Below, piece by piece: positions 45,929 through 58,655 of a stretch of DNA of 64,000 bases. The stretch comes from Magnolia sinica (taxonomy: Eukaryota; Streptophyta; Magnoliopsida; Magnoliales; Magnoliaceae): positions 105,205,759 to 105,269,758 of the forward strand of contig NC_080578.1 of the NCBI RefSeq assembly GCF_029962835.1. The letters are read 5' to 3'. The translations under genes were made by a program, and so were the position numbers. Under the pieces are notes generated by a model, which was given only the letters and a program-made list of their open reading frames with translations, had not been told where the DNA came from and made no database searches. The stretch's first letter is position 1; each line of letters opens with the position of its first letter.

Positions 45929-46277
45929 CCTCCAATTACCCACAGACAGTAATTTGGGGTATCATCCACATGAGCCTTGATATTTGGCAGAATATATTTG
46001 CACACCCTACCTATACAGCCAAGAACCTTCACAAAACCAGCATGAGAAAGCAACATAACGTTGTAATTAGTTATAAACATCGTACATAAGAAATCCAAAA
46101 GGCCAATTCTACAGAAAATATGAATTTTGTATTGACCTCTTGGACAATCAGCCAAGGAAGTGCTTTCACCTACATTTCTATAATTCTATTTCAATCTTGT
46201 GATTGTTAACTCTGGGTTTTTTTTTTTTTTTTTTTTCTGAACGATAGTTCTTTCAATCTCTTGATTATAATGGATGG

Positions 46278-49200
46278 TTAAGCGGGTGTATAACCTCCAG
46301 ATTTTGGTCCAAGGTAGCCAAGACTTTTTAGCTTCTGAACCAGTCTTCTCTCTGCATCTGCCTGGAAAAAGAGAAGCACATGTTACCATCAAGCCATACA
46401 CACATTAAGAGATGGGACCCACATGATACCAACAACCCAATAAACACATTTATGAGATGAGATTACCCAATAATACCAAAAGCTGTGAAGTTTCCCAAGC
46501 CCACACACGTGTGGAGCCCTGCGCAACCACAAGCAGGCAGATGTGCAAATGTGAACACATGTTGAGATCTGAGGGCAAGCTTTCCATCAGGTGCACCACA
46601 TGGTTTAGATCTTCTGGTGCAAGAATCGGGCCTTCATTCCTCAGGCAAGCCAATATGCACAGGACAAATGGACAGCCAAAAACACTTTTCTAGAGATCCA
46701 TTTGCTTGTACACTGGTCAACCTGAAGAGTGAAACCACCTGATCTTTACCAAAAGATCTGGCCCACCTAACAGGAAGCTCGGATCTCAAACATATTCCAC
46801 ATCAAGGTTTCAAGACTCATTCTAGCACTGCCTGATCCAGTTCAATACCACGAGTCACCTGCCTGAGCCACCCCGACTCGAGCTAGCCCGGCCGATACAC
46901 CCCCAACTCAGGCGAGACCGAACGAGTCGATCCAAGTCTCCAAGTCTAAAAACTATCTTCCACATTGGCATGTATGGCTGCATGTGGATGTGCTGGGTTT
47001 GACATTCATGGGCTAAAGCAAACCTCAACAGCCATACATGCAAAGACAAATAAAATGTACACAAGCACTATAATATCAGTATGGTACGATCATCTATCAA
47101 GAGACCAACACAATAACATCAGCAATACATGAATACTGAAGGGCAGTGGATAAATAGAACCTTAAGCAGGGGGCTGTTCTGAGGAATATTGCATGCCAGA
47201 ATTATATTGAGGCCAGTCCTCAACACTGAAAAGGAGAGTATAATGAATCAGCACAGCGGACCAGGAAAACAACATCAAGACCAGACAGGATTAGGACTTT
47301 ACCCAAGCGACGGGCCATGCTTGAACCGGCATTATCAGCACCACCACCTAGTATGGAAGTAACACTCACCATATTGTTCTGTATGGACACATGAAAGAGT
47401 AACACAAGTTTCAAAAGAAAGGACAACAAAATTACTCATACGTCCATACATATGCATCTATGCACCCTTGACAGTCAAAAGAGTCAACTTACAGGTCGAG
47501 TAGTCGCAGCTGCATACAAATATCCAAATTTTGCAGAGTTGCATCCAATCCATACATAGATCTGCACGTACTCAAACTCAAGGAAGTTGCATGATAAAAG
47601 AAAATTCCTCTCCGAGTTTTAAAGTGTAGGAGACATCTGATAAAAAAGAAAAGAAGGATAGAGACTATTTTGGGTAAAAGGAGGGATTTAATGTTCGAAG
47701 CAAATTGCATGCTGCTGCCAAAAAACAAAAGTTGGAACTCAGTCCTCTGCCGGGTAGAAATAAACCATGAGCAACAATTAGGTCTTCAGACAGCATAGAT
47801 GGATGCATCAAGAGAAATATTACCTGCTGGAAGTGAAATGATCCCCTAAAAGTAAGTGATTATGAGTTTTATACAGAATGACAACCAAACTAACAGAGTT
47901 ACAAATCTATACATCTCCAAAATTTGTAGTTTGCAATTTTTCTCCTTATGGAGACCTTATGCAGACATTTCCTGAGGATTCAGTCTTAGAATAAGTCTAG
48001 ATTAATGAGAGTAATCCCCATGTGACTTTAAGAAAGAGACTCTCTCTCTCTTTGGAGTCTGGAGTTTGGCTTGAGAATCATTGCTGCTTATCTGGCAATG
48101 TGATCTGATTTTTTTAGAAGGGATCTTACGGGTACTTCAGATTTTATGACAGGTTGTTGGTTGTTTGGTTGCTGCTTTTTAAGTTTTTTTAATCAGATTT
48201 TAGGAGTGACTTTTCTGCTAGTTTTTTTTCTTTCAGAAATCTGTTTGCATCAGCTAGGCTGGGATTTCCTGTTAAACCAAGGTTTTTTGGGTTCTTTTTG
48301 CTCTAATGTTTCAGCAATCAGGTAATTAGGTTTTGTTTTTGCTTGAAGATTGTCAAGAGTTGTGAAGACTATCAAGCTTTTTTAGTGGTAAGATACATTT
48401 TTCTTCTTTCTTTCTTTCCATGGTGTTTTCTTTTGAGGACTGCCAAAATTAGTTTGAAAATTATTAGTGGAATGACAGTGCTTCCACTTCCAATGATCCA
48501 AAAAAATACCCTTTTTAAGGTCTCGAGTTTGATAAATGTTTTGCCATGTAGTGGATGTAAGAAGACACATTTATTAGGAATCGGCAACAGTTTTTTATGA
48601 ATTATACTTAACAAGTGATATCCATAGATTGTCCTCATCTTGTATGTATGACACAAGACATTGTCTGTGATTGGATCCAATCAAATGGTTTGCTATAACT
48701 GGATTTTTATTCTATAGTTTTTCTTTTCTTTTCTTTTGGTCTAGGCGATCATAATTTCATCGCCGTCATTGTTGTCATCAACATCCCCTTATCCCAACTA
48801 ACTGGGAAAAGCAATAGACTATTACATAGAGCCTGTGGGAATTTTGTGCTCTCATTACCATGTCTTAATCCAAGAGAAAGGAGGGTTGCGTTAGGCTGGC
48901 AGCCGCCATGAAACTTATCCATAAATTTCATCATGAATTCATCAATTTTATCCGAGGTACTCAATGACAGTAACAGTGCCCGTAACGTGCACTGTAATGG
49001 CCATTTGATATAGGCAATAACGACCCTCACGGTCCTATAATCCGCACGCGCGGGCGTACACAAGGAATAAACCCGTAATAGACCCTTCAAACCATTTTTT
49101 TCCAAAACGGGCATTACAACCCTGTAACGCATAACGGTTCCCACAATTACTGTTGGATTTTTATGGAAATGCAATGGAATTTAAACTTTAAAAAAAAAAA

Positions 49201-52200
49201 ATCCATGTTCTAATTAACCCTAGGATCTCCCATCTTTGATAACATAGATTTCTACAAACATAAACCATTAATAAATGGCTTAGATCATACCTTGATCGCG
49301 ATGAATTTTTCCTGATTATGTTGATGTCAATCCTCTAACCTAAGAGGACTCTCCTCGATCCATCTCAGGTGAAGGAGAGCAAAAACCATCGTCAATTCCT
49401 CTGATAGGAGGCGAGGTTGACGCATGTTGTCCACTGGATCGACTACCACATGCAAGTGTGGATGAGAGATGTCATGAGGAAGGGAGAAGGATGCTTCTCT
49501 CTACCATTCCTCTCTTTTCTTCTCTCTTATCAACGCCCCAAAGGAGGGGACGTCCAGGGCTCTCTCTCTGTCTCTAAGCTCTCTCCCTTCTGAGATGGGA
49601 TATATACATAAGGTGGAGGTTAGAGTTTCAAGGGTATACAATATGGTGCTTCGCCACCCTACAGACTTCTATGCATCCTAATTTGAATGATGTCTATCAA
49701 TCTACCTTATCTATGCATGTACTCATGATCAAATCCCTTCATTGTCTCATGGCCCTCCACCAAATATCTATATCCATAGAAGACCATCAGATATAGGCCA
49801 TCATATCATCATTAAGTGCGATCAAAACAATTTAACAATTAAAACAAAACCTCAATGGTTAAAAAGTAAAGCCATTTAAAACCTTTTCAAGTGTTGGGCC
49901 CAACAGTAAAACCACTTGATAAGTCCCTAATCTAATAGATTTAGCCATAAACAAGTTTCTAGGCAAACCCAGTTGATTCTTTATTGGCACGTGCAAGAAT
50001 CAACGAACCCTAACAGACGTACGTAGCTATGCCTATACCTACTTTTAATGGCAAGCGATAGCCTCATAGGGAAAGCCAAAAGTTGTCCACTCAAGATCAT
50101 GACCCTTACCCATTCTCGAGTCTTAAGGATTAATCATCTTTCTATACAATGTCAAGTCTAGCCACAGTCCAAGCTACTGGAGCCCCAGACCAACAACCTG
50201 AACTCGATCCACAAATGTAAGAGCCCAAAGGTCCTACTGGATTATGTATCCATGGTACACTCACTCCTATGCGAGGGCAAAGGCACACCGACATCAAATC
50301 GGCCCCGATGGTGGAGATTGTCCATCCTAACCCAAGTCAATCCCACATCTCATCATATGACGTTCGCAGGTATATCCCAAGTACATGTGTGGTCATGGTA
50401 TAACAGAGTACTGAGATCCATGGACCACAACTCTCTCTAATCAACATCCATCATGTCAAATCTCGAGTTCTCGAGGACTATCAGAGGACTCACTGCTCTA
50501 CATAACCCAAATTCATGTATGTTTAAGGAGACACCACATATTAACTAAGGAACATCATTTTGTCCAACAAGGACACATGGCCATCATGATCTATGACTGA
50601 GATCACCCTTGTCACATCCACATGACCAGTGGATTAGGGCTCACGTTGGTTTTCTAGCGCACAACTCCAACTGTTAATATTATGTAATAGCCATTACATA
50701 ACTATTTTTTAATACCTTGATATTATTCCACAATAAATATTTTAGATTTCAAAAAGATAATGTTATTTGGATCATCATCATAGCCTTGGCCCTACTATTC
50801 GAGGTTGGCCCCACAAATATTATAAACAGAAATTCTAATTACTAATAGGCAAAATTTTGGCAACCAGCTGCTCGCTTGATATCAACCCTCCTTAGGCTTG
50901 AAGGCAAAGTTTTCTAGTTCTACAATAGAATTTTGGACCCACATGAATTTGTTAATCCTACAACCAAGCTTTCTTATTTTGTGCAACATCAATGTTTGAT
51001 AGGCATGCGGTTTGAGGGCTTCTAAAACATACCAAGATATTGCATCTCCACTTGTGTAACAAGGGACTCCATGGTATGAAATAGAGCATGATTCGGTGAG
51101 GCCGAGAAACTGCGGACTTCAATGAGGTCGTGACCGTAGGGCCCACCTTAATGTATGTGTTGTATGTATATCCACGCCTTCCATCTGTTTTGCCAACTCA
51201 TTTTATAGCATGGGCCTAAAAATGAAGCTGATGTAAATCTCAAGTGGACCACACCACAAGAAACCATGGTGATTGAATGCTCACCATTAAAAAAGATTTG
51301 GATCAAGCCGATATTTGTGCTTTCCCTTCATCCAGGTCTGCATGACCTTATCAACAGGCTAGATGGCACATAAGCATTATGGTGGGCCCTAGGAAGTTGA
51401 ACCCTAAACCCTAAACCCTTAATGGTGAGTGTTCAATCACACTATTTCCTATGGTGTGGTTAACTTGAGATTTGGATCTGCTTCATTTTTTGGCTCGTGC
51501 CCTAAAATGATTTGGCAAAACGGATGGACGGCATGGATATACAACACATACATCAAGGTGGGCCCCACGGTCATGACCTCACCAAATATGCATTCTATAA
51601 AATGTTTGTTAAGACATCTTATGTTGGGTACTCATCAACATACAATAGGGGAAAACAAAACCCCTCTTTTTAGAGAGATTATGAGAATAACAACTTATCA
51701 TCTATACTCGCATCACAAAAATACATGCACGCTTTTCGGCTACTACTTCCATGGATGCATTTTTCTACACCTTGTGGATTTACAAACCAAAGTATGGACA
51801 TACATGTGTGTAATGTTCTACAAGGTCCCTCAGTTTGACACCTCATGTTCATTTCCAACACCAATATATGTGTCCCCGTCCAAGTTACAGTTTCCCAAGA
51901 TATAAGTTATCTCTCTCATCATGGTGTTGCTTTCTTTGTTTGCCGAACAATATGTGATGTTTGGTATACCTACAACTTGCACCAGTGCAGAAGACCTCAT
52001 TGTTTTTTATCGTTTCAAAAGTCATCCAACAAAAGTACCAAAGCAAAGATAATTTCCTCTAAAACCCCATGCCATATCAAAGAGATTCTTGGAAGTTGCA
52101 CATTCCTGTCAACGTAACAAGCAAGAGATAAAACACCCAACATGCTAAAATTAATCATCACCTGTCTTATCATCCGTATGATCTGAAAATGGAGGGTGGC

Positions 52201-52365
52201 GTCTTTTAAGTCCTCTGTAAAACAAGTAATCTCCACACCCTCATCAACTGCCTTCGCCACGGATGAGTGTCCTTCATTACCCAGTTGATCTGTACGAACC
52301 TCGTGAATTTCAGCAGGCCCAGGAACATCATCTGAAGTATGTTCCTCAGACTCTCCCAACATCAT
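46278..52365 (-). CDS. PSMG4: Proteasome assembly chaperone 4-like protein, five exons (165 aa)
   Basis: PSMG4/PAC4 pairs with PAC3 and helps build the alpha ring of the 20S proteasome in the cytosol. Coding exons: 52162-52365, 47493-47561, 47303-47378, 47161-47225, 46278-46361; phases join to 165 codons plus TAA. Sequence landmarks are EITCFTEDLKDATLHFQIIR (exon 1), IYVWIGCNSAKFGYLYAAA (exon 2), NNMVSVTSILGGGADNAGSS with MARRL (exon 3), TGLNIILACNIPQNSPLL (exon 4) and ADAERRLVQKLKSLGYLGPK (exon 5), which follow the plant PAC4-like pattern. The N-terminal 40 residues are acidic and poorly conserved. The start is ATG at 52365 (second ATG at 52362); AAATTTGCAAG just upstream could be a splice acceptor, implying a leader exon. 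The exon 4 donor AAG|GTTCTA is weak. Intron 1 is 4.6 kb and full of repeats. Confidence 0.87.
46362..47160. other. PSMG4 intron 4
   Basis: About 800 bp between exons 4 and 5. Open frames here have no domain and no splice support. Confidence 0.6.
47562..48949. other. PSMG4 intron 1, exon-2-proximal part
   Basis: T-rich on the plus strand from 48000 to 48750, resembling a 5' leader or intron of something transcribed rightward (GGTTGTTTGGTTGCTGCTTT), but no coding exon follows. Confidence 0.4.
48950..50720. mobile_element. TAACGG-type foldback element interrupted by a possible solo LTR (49153-50671)
   Basis: The left part (GGCCATTTGATATAGGCAAT, CCCGTAATAGACCC, TAACGCATAACGGTTCCCAC) and the right part (ATTATGTAATAGCCATTACA) belong to the same kind of element as 38815-39165. 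The insert starts TGTTGGATTTTTATGG and ends CAACTCCAACT, reminiscent of copia LTR ends (TGTTGGA...TCCAACA); it has a TATATACATAAGG box at about 49608. No ORF. A target duplication could not be matched, so solo-LTR status is tentative. Confidence 0.45.
51120..51584. mobile_element. Foldback element M, complete, in PSMG4 intron 1
   Basis: Termini AATGAGGTCGTGACCGTAGG and (reversed) TGGTGAGGTCATGACCGTGG. Inner arms GGGCCCACCTTAATGTATGT / ACATACATCAAGGTGGGCCC, TATCCACGCCTTCCATCTGT / ACGGATGGACGGCATGGATA, CAAGTGGACCACACCACAAG. Near-symmetrical arms of about 190 bp. Confidence 0.75.
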
Positions 52366-52714
52366 CACTTGCAAATTTACACAATTTACTCAGTGAAATG
52401 AAAATAGCAACAAACAATGACATTTACTTCGCAGTACATATGTAAATAATAAATGCAATGGAGAGAAAAAAAACACAAATGATGACTGAGCGTGTAAAAT
52501 TGCACAGTTCACGGTGCATTTGCCATCCTGAAATATCAAGATGGGGGCCACAGGGCATGGTTTAAATTAAGAAATTCCAGTCATCAGATTAGCCATGCAT
52601 ATACATTGTATACCAATGGTCATGTTTTTCCTAGGGATGCTTACTGGAAAGTCCTAAAAAGTGCATCTTGGTGTATGAAATGTTTGAAATGCCCTTGTTG
52701 TTTTTAGGAAGTGG

Positions 52715-52925
52715 AACCTGCACATTGCAGGGTAATGCGCAGGTTCCACCAAGTGTGTGTGACATCCAACCCATCCAACAAGTGCATCCCATCATGTCCA
52801 TTAGACAAACCAAAACTAGGCTGATCCAATCATTAGGTGGACCACACGTCAATTTGGAGGTTTTTGGATGGTATACATTGTTATTTTATGGTGTGGCCTA
52901 CCTAATGATTGGATCATTTTGATTT
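52715..52925. mobile_element. Partial foldback element, second family
   Basis: CAAGTGTGTGTGACATCCAACCCATCCA and TGATCCAATCATTAGGTGGA are mirrored by CACCATAAAA-type sequence read backwards (GGTGTGGCCTACCTAATGAT, TGGATCATT). Related to 19115-19400. Confidence 0.5.
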
Positions 52926-54180
52926 GTTTGTTTGTTTGATCATCGTGCTAGGGCAAAAACTGTTGAAAGGATTAGATGAGGCCATTTCAGTCATTTCACC
53001 CCTAAAGAAGCACAATTTGAGAATTCTAAAAAGTCTCAAGGAATTGGTTGTTAAGATCAACACGTAAAGTGCATTTCTCAATTGTTTCCCACCTGATGGA
53101 TGGCCCTGCCTGATTCTTGAGTCTGGGTACGTTTGATGAGTGACTGGGATCTTGCACATGCTTTTTCATGTTGCCACGTGTGCCATTTGCCTCTCCAATC
53201 TCTCATAGCAAGAATCAACCTAACACTATTAGGCAACTGTTTCTCAGTCTGGCAACCACATCCAGGCTACTCATTAAATAGAGAGGAGCAGCAGGACCAT
53301 GCCCCGGCCCAGAAATCAAGAAGGACATCCATCAGAATGGCTGCACTTGCACTTTGAAAATTAATAGTTGGGAATCGCCTCCTTAATGATCAATTTTTCC
53401 CATACACGTGTGGCCTGGCTGACAGGTGGCCTGGCCTCATAGTCAGGCCAAGGCCCTTTTCACAGAGGCCCCCACCTGGTGAACAGACCAGATCTCTCAC
53501 AGGAGTGCCCCTTAGGCACGTGTGTCACACCCCATGAGAATATCACCCTAGCAATTATCAATGCGCACGTACGGTCAAGAACGTTAGACTTCCTCAACTG
53601 TGAGTTGAAGTTTCTTCAAATGAATTTTCATATACGACCATGGATATGATGTATGTATGTATGTAGGAGACCATGGATGAATGGAGTCCTACGGATATCT
53701 TTCGATGAATAGAAACATAGATTTTGAGGATTTAAAGGAGCAATGGTGGAGCGATTCTTCTCTCTGACTGAGCGAAATCACTTGCACTCTGAGAAGCGAG
53801 ATGACGCGAGAGTTACTGCCAAGTCAATACAACTCGCCACGAGGCAATTTCAAATGAGGGCAGCATATTGTCGCTTTGGGACTTTGGGAGGTGAAGCTGA
53901 AAGGGGTAGTAGCATATCCGCACCTCAATACAGGCATGTTTCCGAAAACCCAGATCTTTGGAAAATGACGAAATTGCCCCATATTTGTAAATTAGGAAAA
54001 TGCCCTTTCAATTTACAAAGATCATCGGCAAACCTCACTAAAAAGATTTTTCTTTTTTAACATCCACCCATTGTCGTTGGGCCCAACAGATGGACGGTGT
54101 GGATCACGTCAATGAGCACCACAAATAATTCCTCAAACCTTTCAGTCGAAGGGAAAAAGAAAAAAGAAAAAAGAAAAAAG
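52926..54180. other. Intergenic, no supported gene
   Basis: Contains (GTAT)n at about 53650-53665 and an open frame of 105 codons at 53743-54060 without any recognisable domain, and purine-rich AAAAGAAAAAAG repeats at about 54160. Not called as coding. Confidence 0.5.
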
Positions 54181-54935
54181 TCAACCTTTAAATTCATCTT
54201 TGAAAGCAATAAGAACTAGTTTTTTAGGGGCTTTCTGCAAAATGTACCAAATATTACCAATGGAAAGTATTTGGAAACACATCGCGATGGCTTTTATCAT
54301 AGCTGAATCCTGATCTACTATGATCACCTTTGGCAGTTCCCCTACCAATGCTTTACACCATTTCTCAAACAAGAAAGATGAAAGACTACTAGTCTCATTA
54401 CAAATGAAACCACGACCCAATATTATTGACTGCCCATGGTGATTCACCCCTGTTAATGGCGTGAAGATTAACTCATGGTGATTCGTATTGTATGTGGTGT
54501 CAAATACCAATACATCACATCATCACTAAAGTAATGATATGCCTTACGTGAAATCACGTCAACCCAAAAACAATGTGTTAATCTACCCTCATCAACCTTC
54601 GCATCATATACGAAGGATGGATTCAACTCCTTCATTTTACAAAAATGCTCACATAACAGTTGCACTCCATGGCCCTTGGTCTCTTCTCTTCTTTCTCCTT
54701 CATAATTTCTCACTTCTTGCTCAAGGCATCCAATACTTTCGTAACTACCTGATTCGATTTCATAACCATCATGGTTTGCCAAGTGGCTATGTTTGCATGA
54801 TTGAGCCTCTTTTCTTTCTTTTTTAACTCTTCAGTGCATTTGACATCCCACGATGTGATCGAAGGTGTGTTTCTTCCGAGCCATTAACTCAAAATCATGC
54901 TCCTCAACAAACTTTTTCGCTACATAGTTTAATCC
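54181..54935 (-). pseudogene. FAR1/FHY3 (FRS)-like fragment: FAR1 domain end plus MULE transposase start
   Basis: Read leftward: VAKKFVEEHDFELMARKKHT (about 54925-54866) is a FAR1 DNA-binding-domain end. It is followed by KMKELNPSFVYDAKVDEGRL, THCFWVDVISRKAYHYF and, in another frame, MVFDTTYNTN, GVNHHGQSIILGRGF and KVIIVDQDSAMIKAIAMCFQ, the MULE transposase core with its Asp residues. Frame changes and a degraded HILQK region (IWYILQKAPKKL) show it is dead. FRS proteins are domesticated Mutator transposases acting as light-signalling factors; this could be a relic of either an FRS gene or a MULE. Confidence 0.8.
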
Positions 54936-55148
54936 CCATCCTCCTTTTTAATTGTCATGATTTGTGAATGTTGTAATTAATCCCTATCCGCCTTTTTAAT
55001 TGTCATGATTTGTGAATGTTTTACAACTCTCTCATGTAATACCCTGCCAACTGTCACGTCTTAAGTTCACCATGTTTCATCTCTACCTTATCGTTCGCCA
55101 TCCCTCCTTCGAATATACATGCATCTTCCAAATCTCTTCTTTCATCTT

Positions 55149-55920
55149 AGGGCCTGTTTGGATTAGGTATTGCCCTAGTAATGCAATGGAAAAGTACTAT
55201 CATTACAATTTTACCACCGCAAAACCAAACACGACAAATGTCAATCAAATGCATATGTTTTTAGGAAATGGGTAAAGGAATTTGTAATCATTGCTGCACT
55301 TTTTAATTACATTACTGTGAAAACCTCCAACCCAAACAGACACATCAATGTATGCATTTAATGATTTGACATTATGGACCTGTTTGTTTCACCAATTACC
55401 ATAGTACTGTAAAAGAAAAGCGAAATGATTACAAATTCATTTAAATATCGCCTGACAACATTTGCATTTGACCATTGATTCTCGTGTTTGGTTTATCAAA
55501 GATAAAATCGAAATGATGGCATTTTTCCATTACTTCAATGTCAAATCATTACATCATACACTGATGTCGTTGTTTGAATTCGATATTTTCGCGGTGATGC
55601 CATGAAAAAGTGCAATGATTACAAATTCCTTTACCTATCTCCTGAAAACATCTACATTTGATTGATGATTCCTGTGTTTGGTTTGGCGATGGTAAAATCA
55701 TAACGATGACACTTTTCCTTTACATTAACAGGGTGAATTGCAAAACAAGGATGCCCTAAAGTAATGGAAAAGTACCATCATTAAGATTGTACCATGATAG
55801 ACCAAACATAGCAATCCTTGGTCAAATGCAGACATCTGAAGAGACGAGCAAAAGAATTTGTAATCATTGCACTTTTCTATTACATTAGTGCAGCAATCAT
55901 CAATCCAAACAGGCCATTAT
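55149..55920. mobile_element. Two adjacent hAT-like MITEs with CCTGTTTGG ends
   Basis: The first (55149-55345) starts GGGCCTGTTTGGATTAGGTA and ends AACCCAAACAGACAC. The second (about 55378-55917) starts ACCTGTTTGTTTCACC and ends AATCCAAACAGGCC. Both are filled with repeated AATGATTACAAATT and GCAATGGAAAAGTAC words in both orientations, so the second may be a nest of several copies. Confidence 0.6.
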
Positions 55921-56162
55921 TGTATTTATTCAAACCTTTATAAACACTGAAACCTACATTCCTTGTATATCAATTGTAGAAATCAAACACAACATCAACT
56001 GAAGAGAAAGTAGTCATCCCAATGATTGGTTTTAGCCCTAATTTTACATTTAGAATCCAATATCGAATGGAAGAACTGCCTACTTCACTTATATTCTCAT
56101 TTCTACTTCTAAATTCATTCGAGATCCTTATGCCCTAACCTATTGTAACAAATAGAAAAAAG

Positions 56163-56197
<35 letters not shown>
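56163..56197. repeat. Poly-A tract (35 A)
   Basis: Uninterrupted A homopolymer preceded by AGAAAAAAG text. It may be the tail of a decayed retroposon inserted in plus orientation; no body is recognisable upstream. Confidence 0.8.
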
Positions 56198-56201
<4 letters not shown>

Positions 56202-56349
56202 CATTTAGCATACAATTAGCATCACAAAAATGGGTCCCCAAATAGGTATTCCACATAGCAAAATTCCCAATTTTTAGATGAGCTAGTAGAGATAGTATAG
56301 TGCGTGTGAGTGAGTGATCCAGGGTTTAATCCCTGGTAATGTTACCTTT

Positions 56350-56463
56350 TAAAAAATCCGTATTTTTAACCAAATTCCCCAATTAAGGATTTAAATTAGG
56401 AAACATTCCCAAAATGGAAAATTCCCAAATAGGGAAAATCCACAATTAGGCTCTTTGATTCAA
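56350..56463. repeat. Left part of CCCAATTAGGGATTT repeat array
   Basis: AAATTCCCCAATTAAGGATT, AAAATTCCCAAATAGGGAAA and CCACAATTAGG units match those of the array at 58656-59215; the two were one array before the LINE inserted. Confidence 0.7.
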
Positions 56464-58646
56464 GTTTTTTTAAAGAGTAATAAAGCCTTACTGAAGAGAG
56501 CTCAAAGGCTAAAGAATAAGGAAGCTCACGAGAGCAAAACAAAAACAGAAGCCACAAGGCTAGCTTTACCCAACTCTAAACCTACAAAACCCAACCTAGA
56601 CAAAAGAGAACAATGAAACATTTAAGAAGTCCATTCCGCAATGGCTAAATTCGCCCTCAAGACCTCCAAATTCAACTTAAGAACATCCCGAAAAACTCAT
56701 TTGTTTCATTCGCCCCAAAGAGGCCAAAGGCTAGCCAGATGTGCCAAATGCCCTCTCTTGCATCCAACACCTTCAAACCCTCCCCCATGCCACGCAAAGA
56801 ACAAGGCCTGATCCCATTAAGACCTAAGAAACATTGAATAGAGCAAAGAAACCTTCCCACGCCATCCTAGCAACCATATAACAAATAAACAAATGATCAA
56901 CCAACTTGGCATCTTGCAAGCATAAACTATTGATCATTGCACTTCTCTAGATTATCGATGGTAATCACCCTGTTTCTTCCAACCAACCAAGCAAAAGACG
57001 CCACCTTAAGCGGGGTACTACCACACCACCACCGCATGACAACACCAACTTTCCACCGAGGAATGGGAGAGACGATGATGCAGGACCGATGCATAAACCA
57101 AATAATATATGAGATCAAGTAGCTGAATTAAAATATTTAACAAAAAACATAAACATTGCCATAAACACACAAATATCACGAACAAAAATAAAAGAACATC
57201 ATGCATGATCCTAGCCTAAGTTGCCGACATTGTAACACAAGATCGTTAAATAAAAATGAAACTAGGATCTAATGGATGTAGGGACATCCAATTAGCATAG
57301 GGTATAGTCTATTTTATGGTAGAGGGCCTAAAACAACCTAGGGTGAATTAGGGTCAAAGAGATTGAGATATATAGGAAGTAGGGTTAAAGAGATTGAGAT
57401 ATATAGGAAGTAGGGTTAGGGTTTGGATTATTGACAGGTATGAGAAAGTGAAGTTTAGAAGAAGATGAAGATCTGGGATGGAAGAATGACGAACCTGAAG
57501 AAAATACCTAGATGGAGAGGAAAAGAGATGACGGTGTGGGATAGATGGAGACCTCACACCTCCATTGATGAAGATTAGCCACCAATCTCCCTTCCATATC
57601 ACATGTAAGTATCTTAAAATCCCTTGAAGATGGAAGAAGCACATAAGAGCTTTTCTCTTTTTATCACAAAAACCTAATGAGTGAGGGCCACACGGCCACC
57701 CTCTTTTATAGCTTTAAGAAAGTTGAAAAATTACAATCAACACCCTGTTTTGTGAATTTTGACGAAAATATCCCTAATCTAACTAAAACACTCTCCAAAC
57801 ATAACATAAACAAAACTAAATCCTATAATGTTGATAAAATCTAAGAAAATTAGTGTGGACGATTCACGATCAATGGCCCGATCATGTGATCCAACGGCCC
57901 GATCGTCATGTCCCTTCGATCCAACAGTACGGATCACTCCATAAAGCAGCCCATGTGCATATTCCTAATGTGGGGTCTTCCGGATTCTCGCACATGCACA
58001 TAAGGTCTTCAACACGATCACGGATACTCGCCTAGCCACTGGAAAATCGGTGTGGCACACCTCTTCTGATACGTACGCAAGGGTATGCGTGAAGTGATGT
58101 CATCGTTAGACGGCTGAAGAACGATCAAATAAAGAACTCGAGGGACTAATCCTTACACCATGCCATTCCATCCTTTGCATTGCTCATTAGATGGCAATCC
58201 TAAATACGAGACAAAGATGGATAAGCTCCTCCGACAAATTCTTTCTACAAGGAGGGACCCAAACTCTAACCTTGCCCACCTGGGAGACATCGTAAAATGG
58301 GAATATTCGGCTCCAATGAAAATTGTGCAAGCCAGGGGAAAGACACTCAACGGAACCTCTCACACCCACACATCCTCCAAAGTGCACTCTCTTCCCATCC
58401 CCCGCTAAAAAGCAAATCCCCTGTTTAAATCTACTAGCCAATCTGAACACCTTCCAAATGGTGAAGACCCTATAAAGAAATGAACTATTCACCGACCATC
58501 CCCCCTCCACCCCATATTAACTAGCCACCACCTCTCTCCACAACATGCCTACATCAAAATCCAAACCCCATCCTAAGCTTTTTCAGTCTTGCCAACACTG
58601 ATTTTGGGCGATAGAACAATGACAATGACTCGGGGCATCTTGGGAG
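56464..58646 (-). mobile_element. 5'-truncated LINE (L1-like) with TSD TTGATTCAA
   Basis: The 9-bp repeat TTGATTCAA is at 56455-56463 and 58647-58655. The element's A-tail is the T-run at 56465-56471. Decayed coding on the minus strand gives, upstream, GKRVHFGGCVGVRG and VWVPPCRKNLSEELIHLCLV (about 58420-58190), then STPLKVASFAWLVGRNRVITIDNLEK (57020-56940, the zf-RVT region), then IWHIWLAFGLFGANETNEFFG (56740-56680). Several stops and frame changes. About 1 kb (57119 to about 58150) in the middle does not look like LINE and is probably a later insertion. Confidence 0.8.
57119..58150. other. Insertion inside the LINE, nature unclear
   Basis: AT-rich with GATTGAGATATATAGGAAGTAGGGTTA duplicated in tandem near 57360-57420. 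Includes GGCCCGATCATGTGATCCAA and GGCCCGATCGTCATGTCCC. No ORF. It could be an LTR or a DNA element; ends not defined. Confidence 0.4.
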
Positions 58647-58655
58647 TTGATTCAA

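Noticed and set aside
46450..46653. Minus-strand open frame in PSMG4 intron 4 as an extra exon
   Set aside because: Exon 4 already joins exon 5 in phase 0 with the family's expected sequence; including this frame would add a segment not found in PAC4 proteins.
53743..54060. 105-codon plus-strand ORF
   Set aside because: No family resemblance, no signal peptide and low-complexity ends (KKIFLF from A-rich DNA); one chance ORF of this length is expected in a 64-kb window.
56270..56345. tRNA-derived SINE suggested by GATGAGCTAGTAGAG and GGGTTTAATCCCTGG
   Set aside because: The A- and B-box matches are weak, spacing is off, and no tail or TSD could be tied to it.
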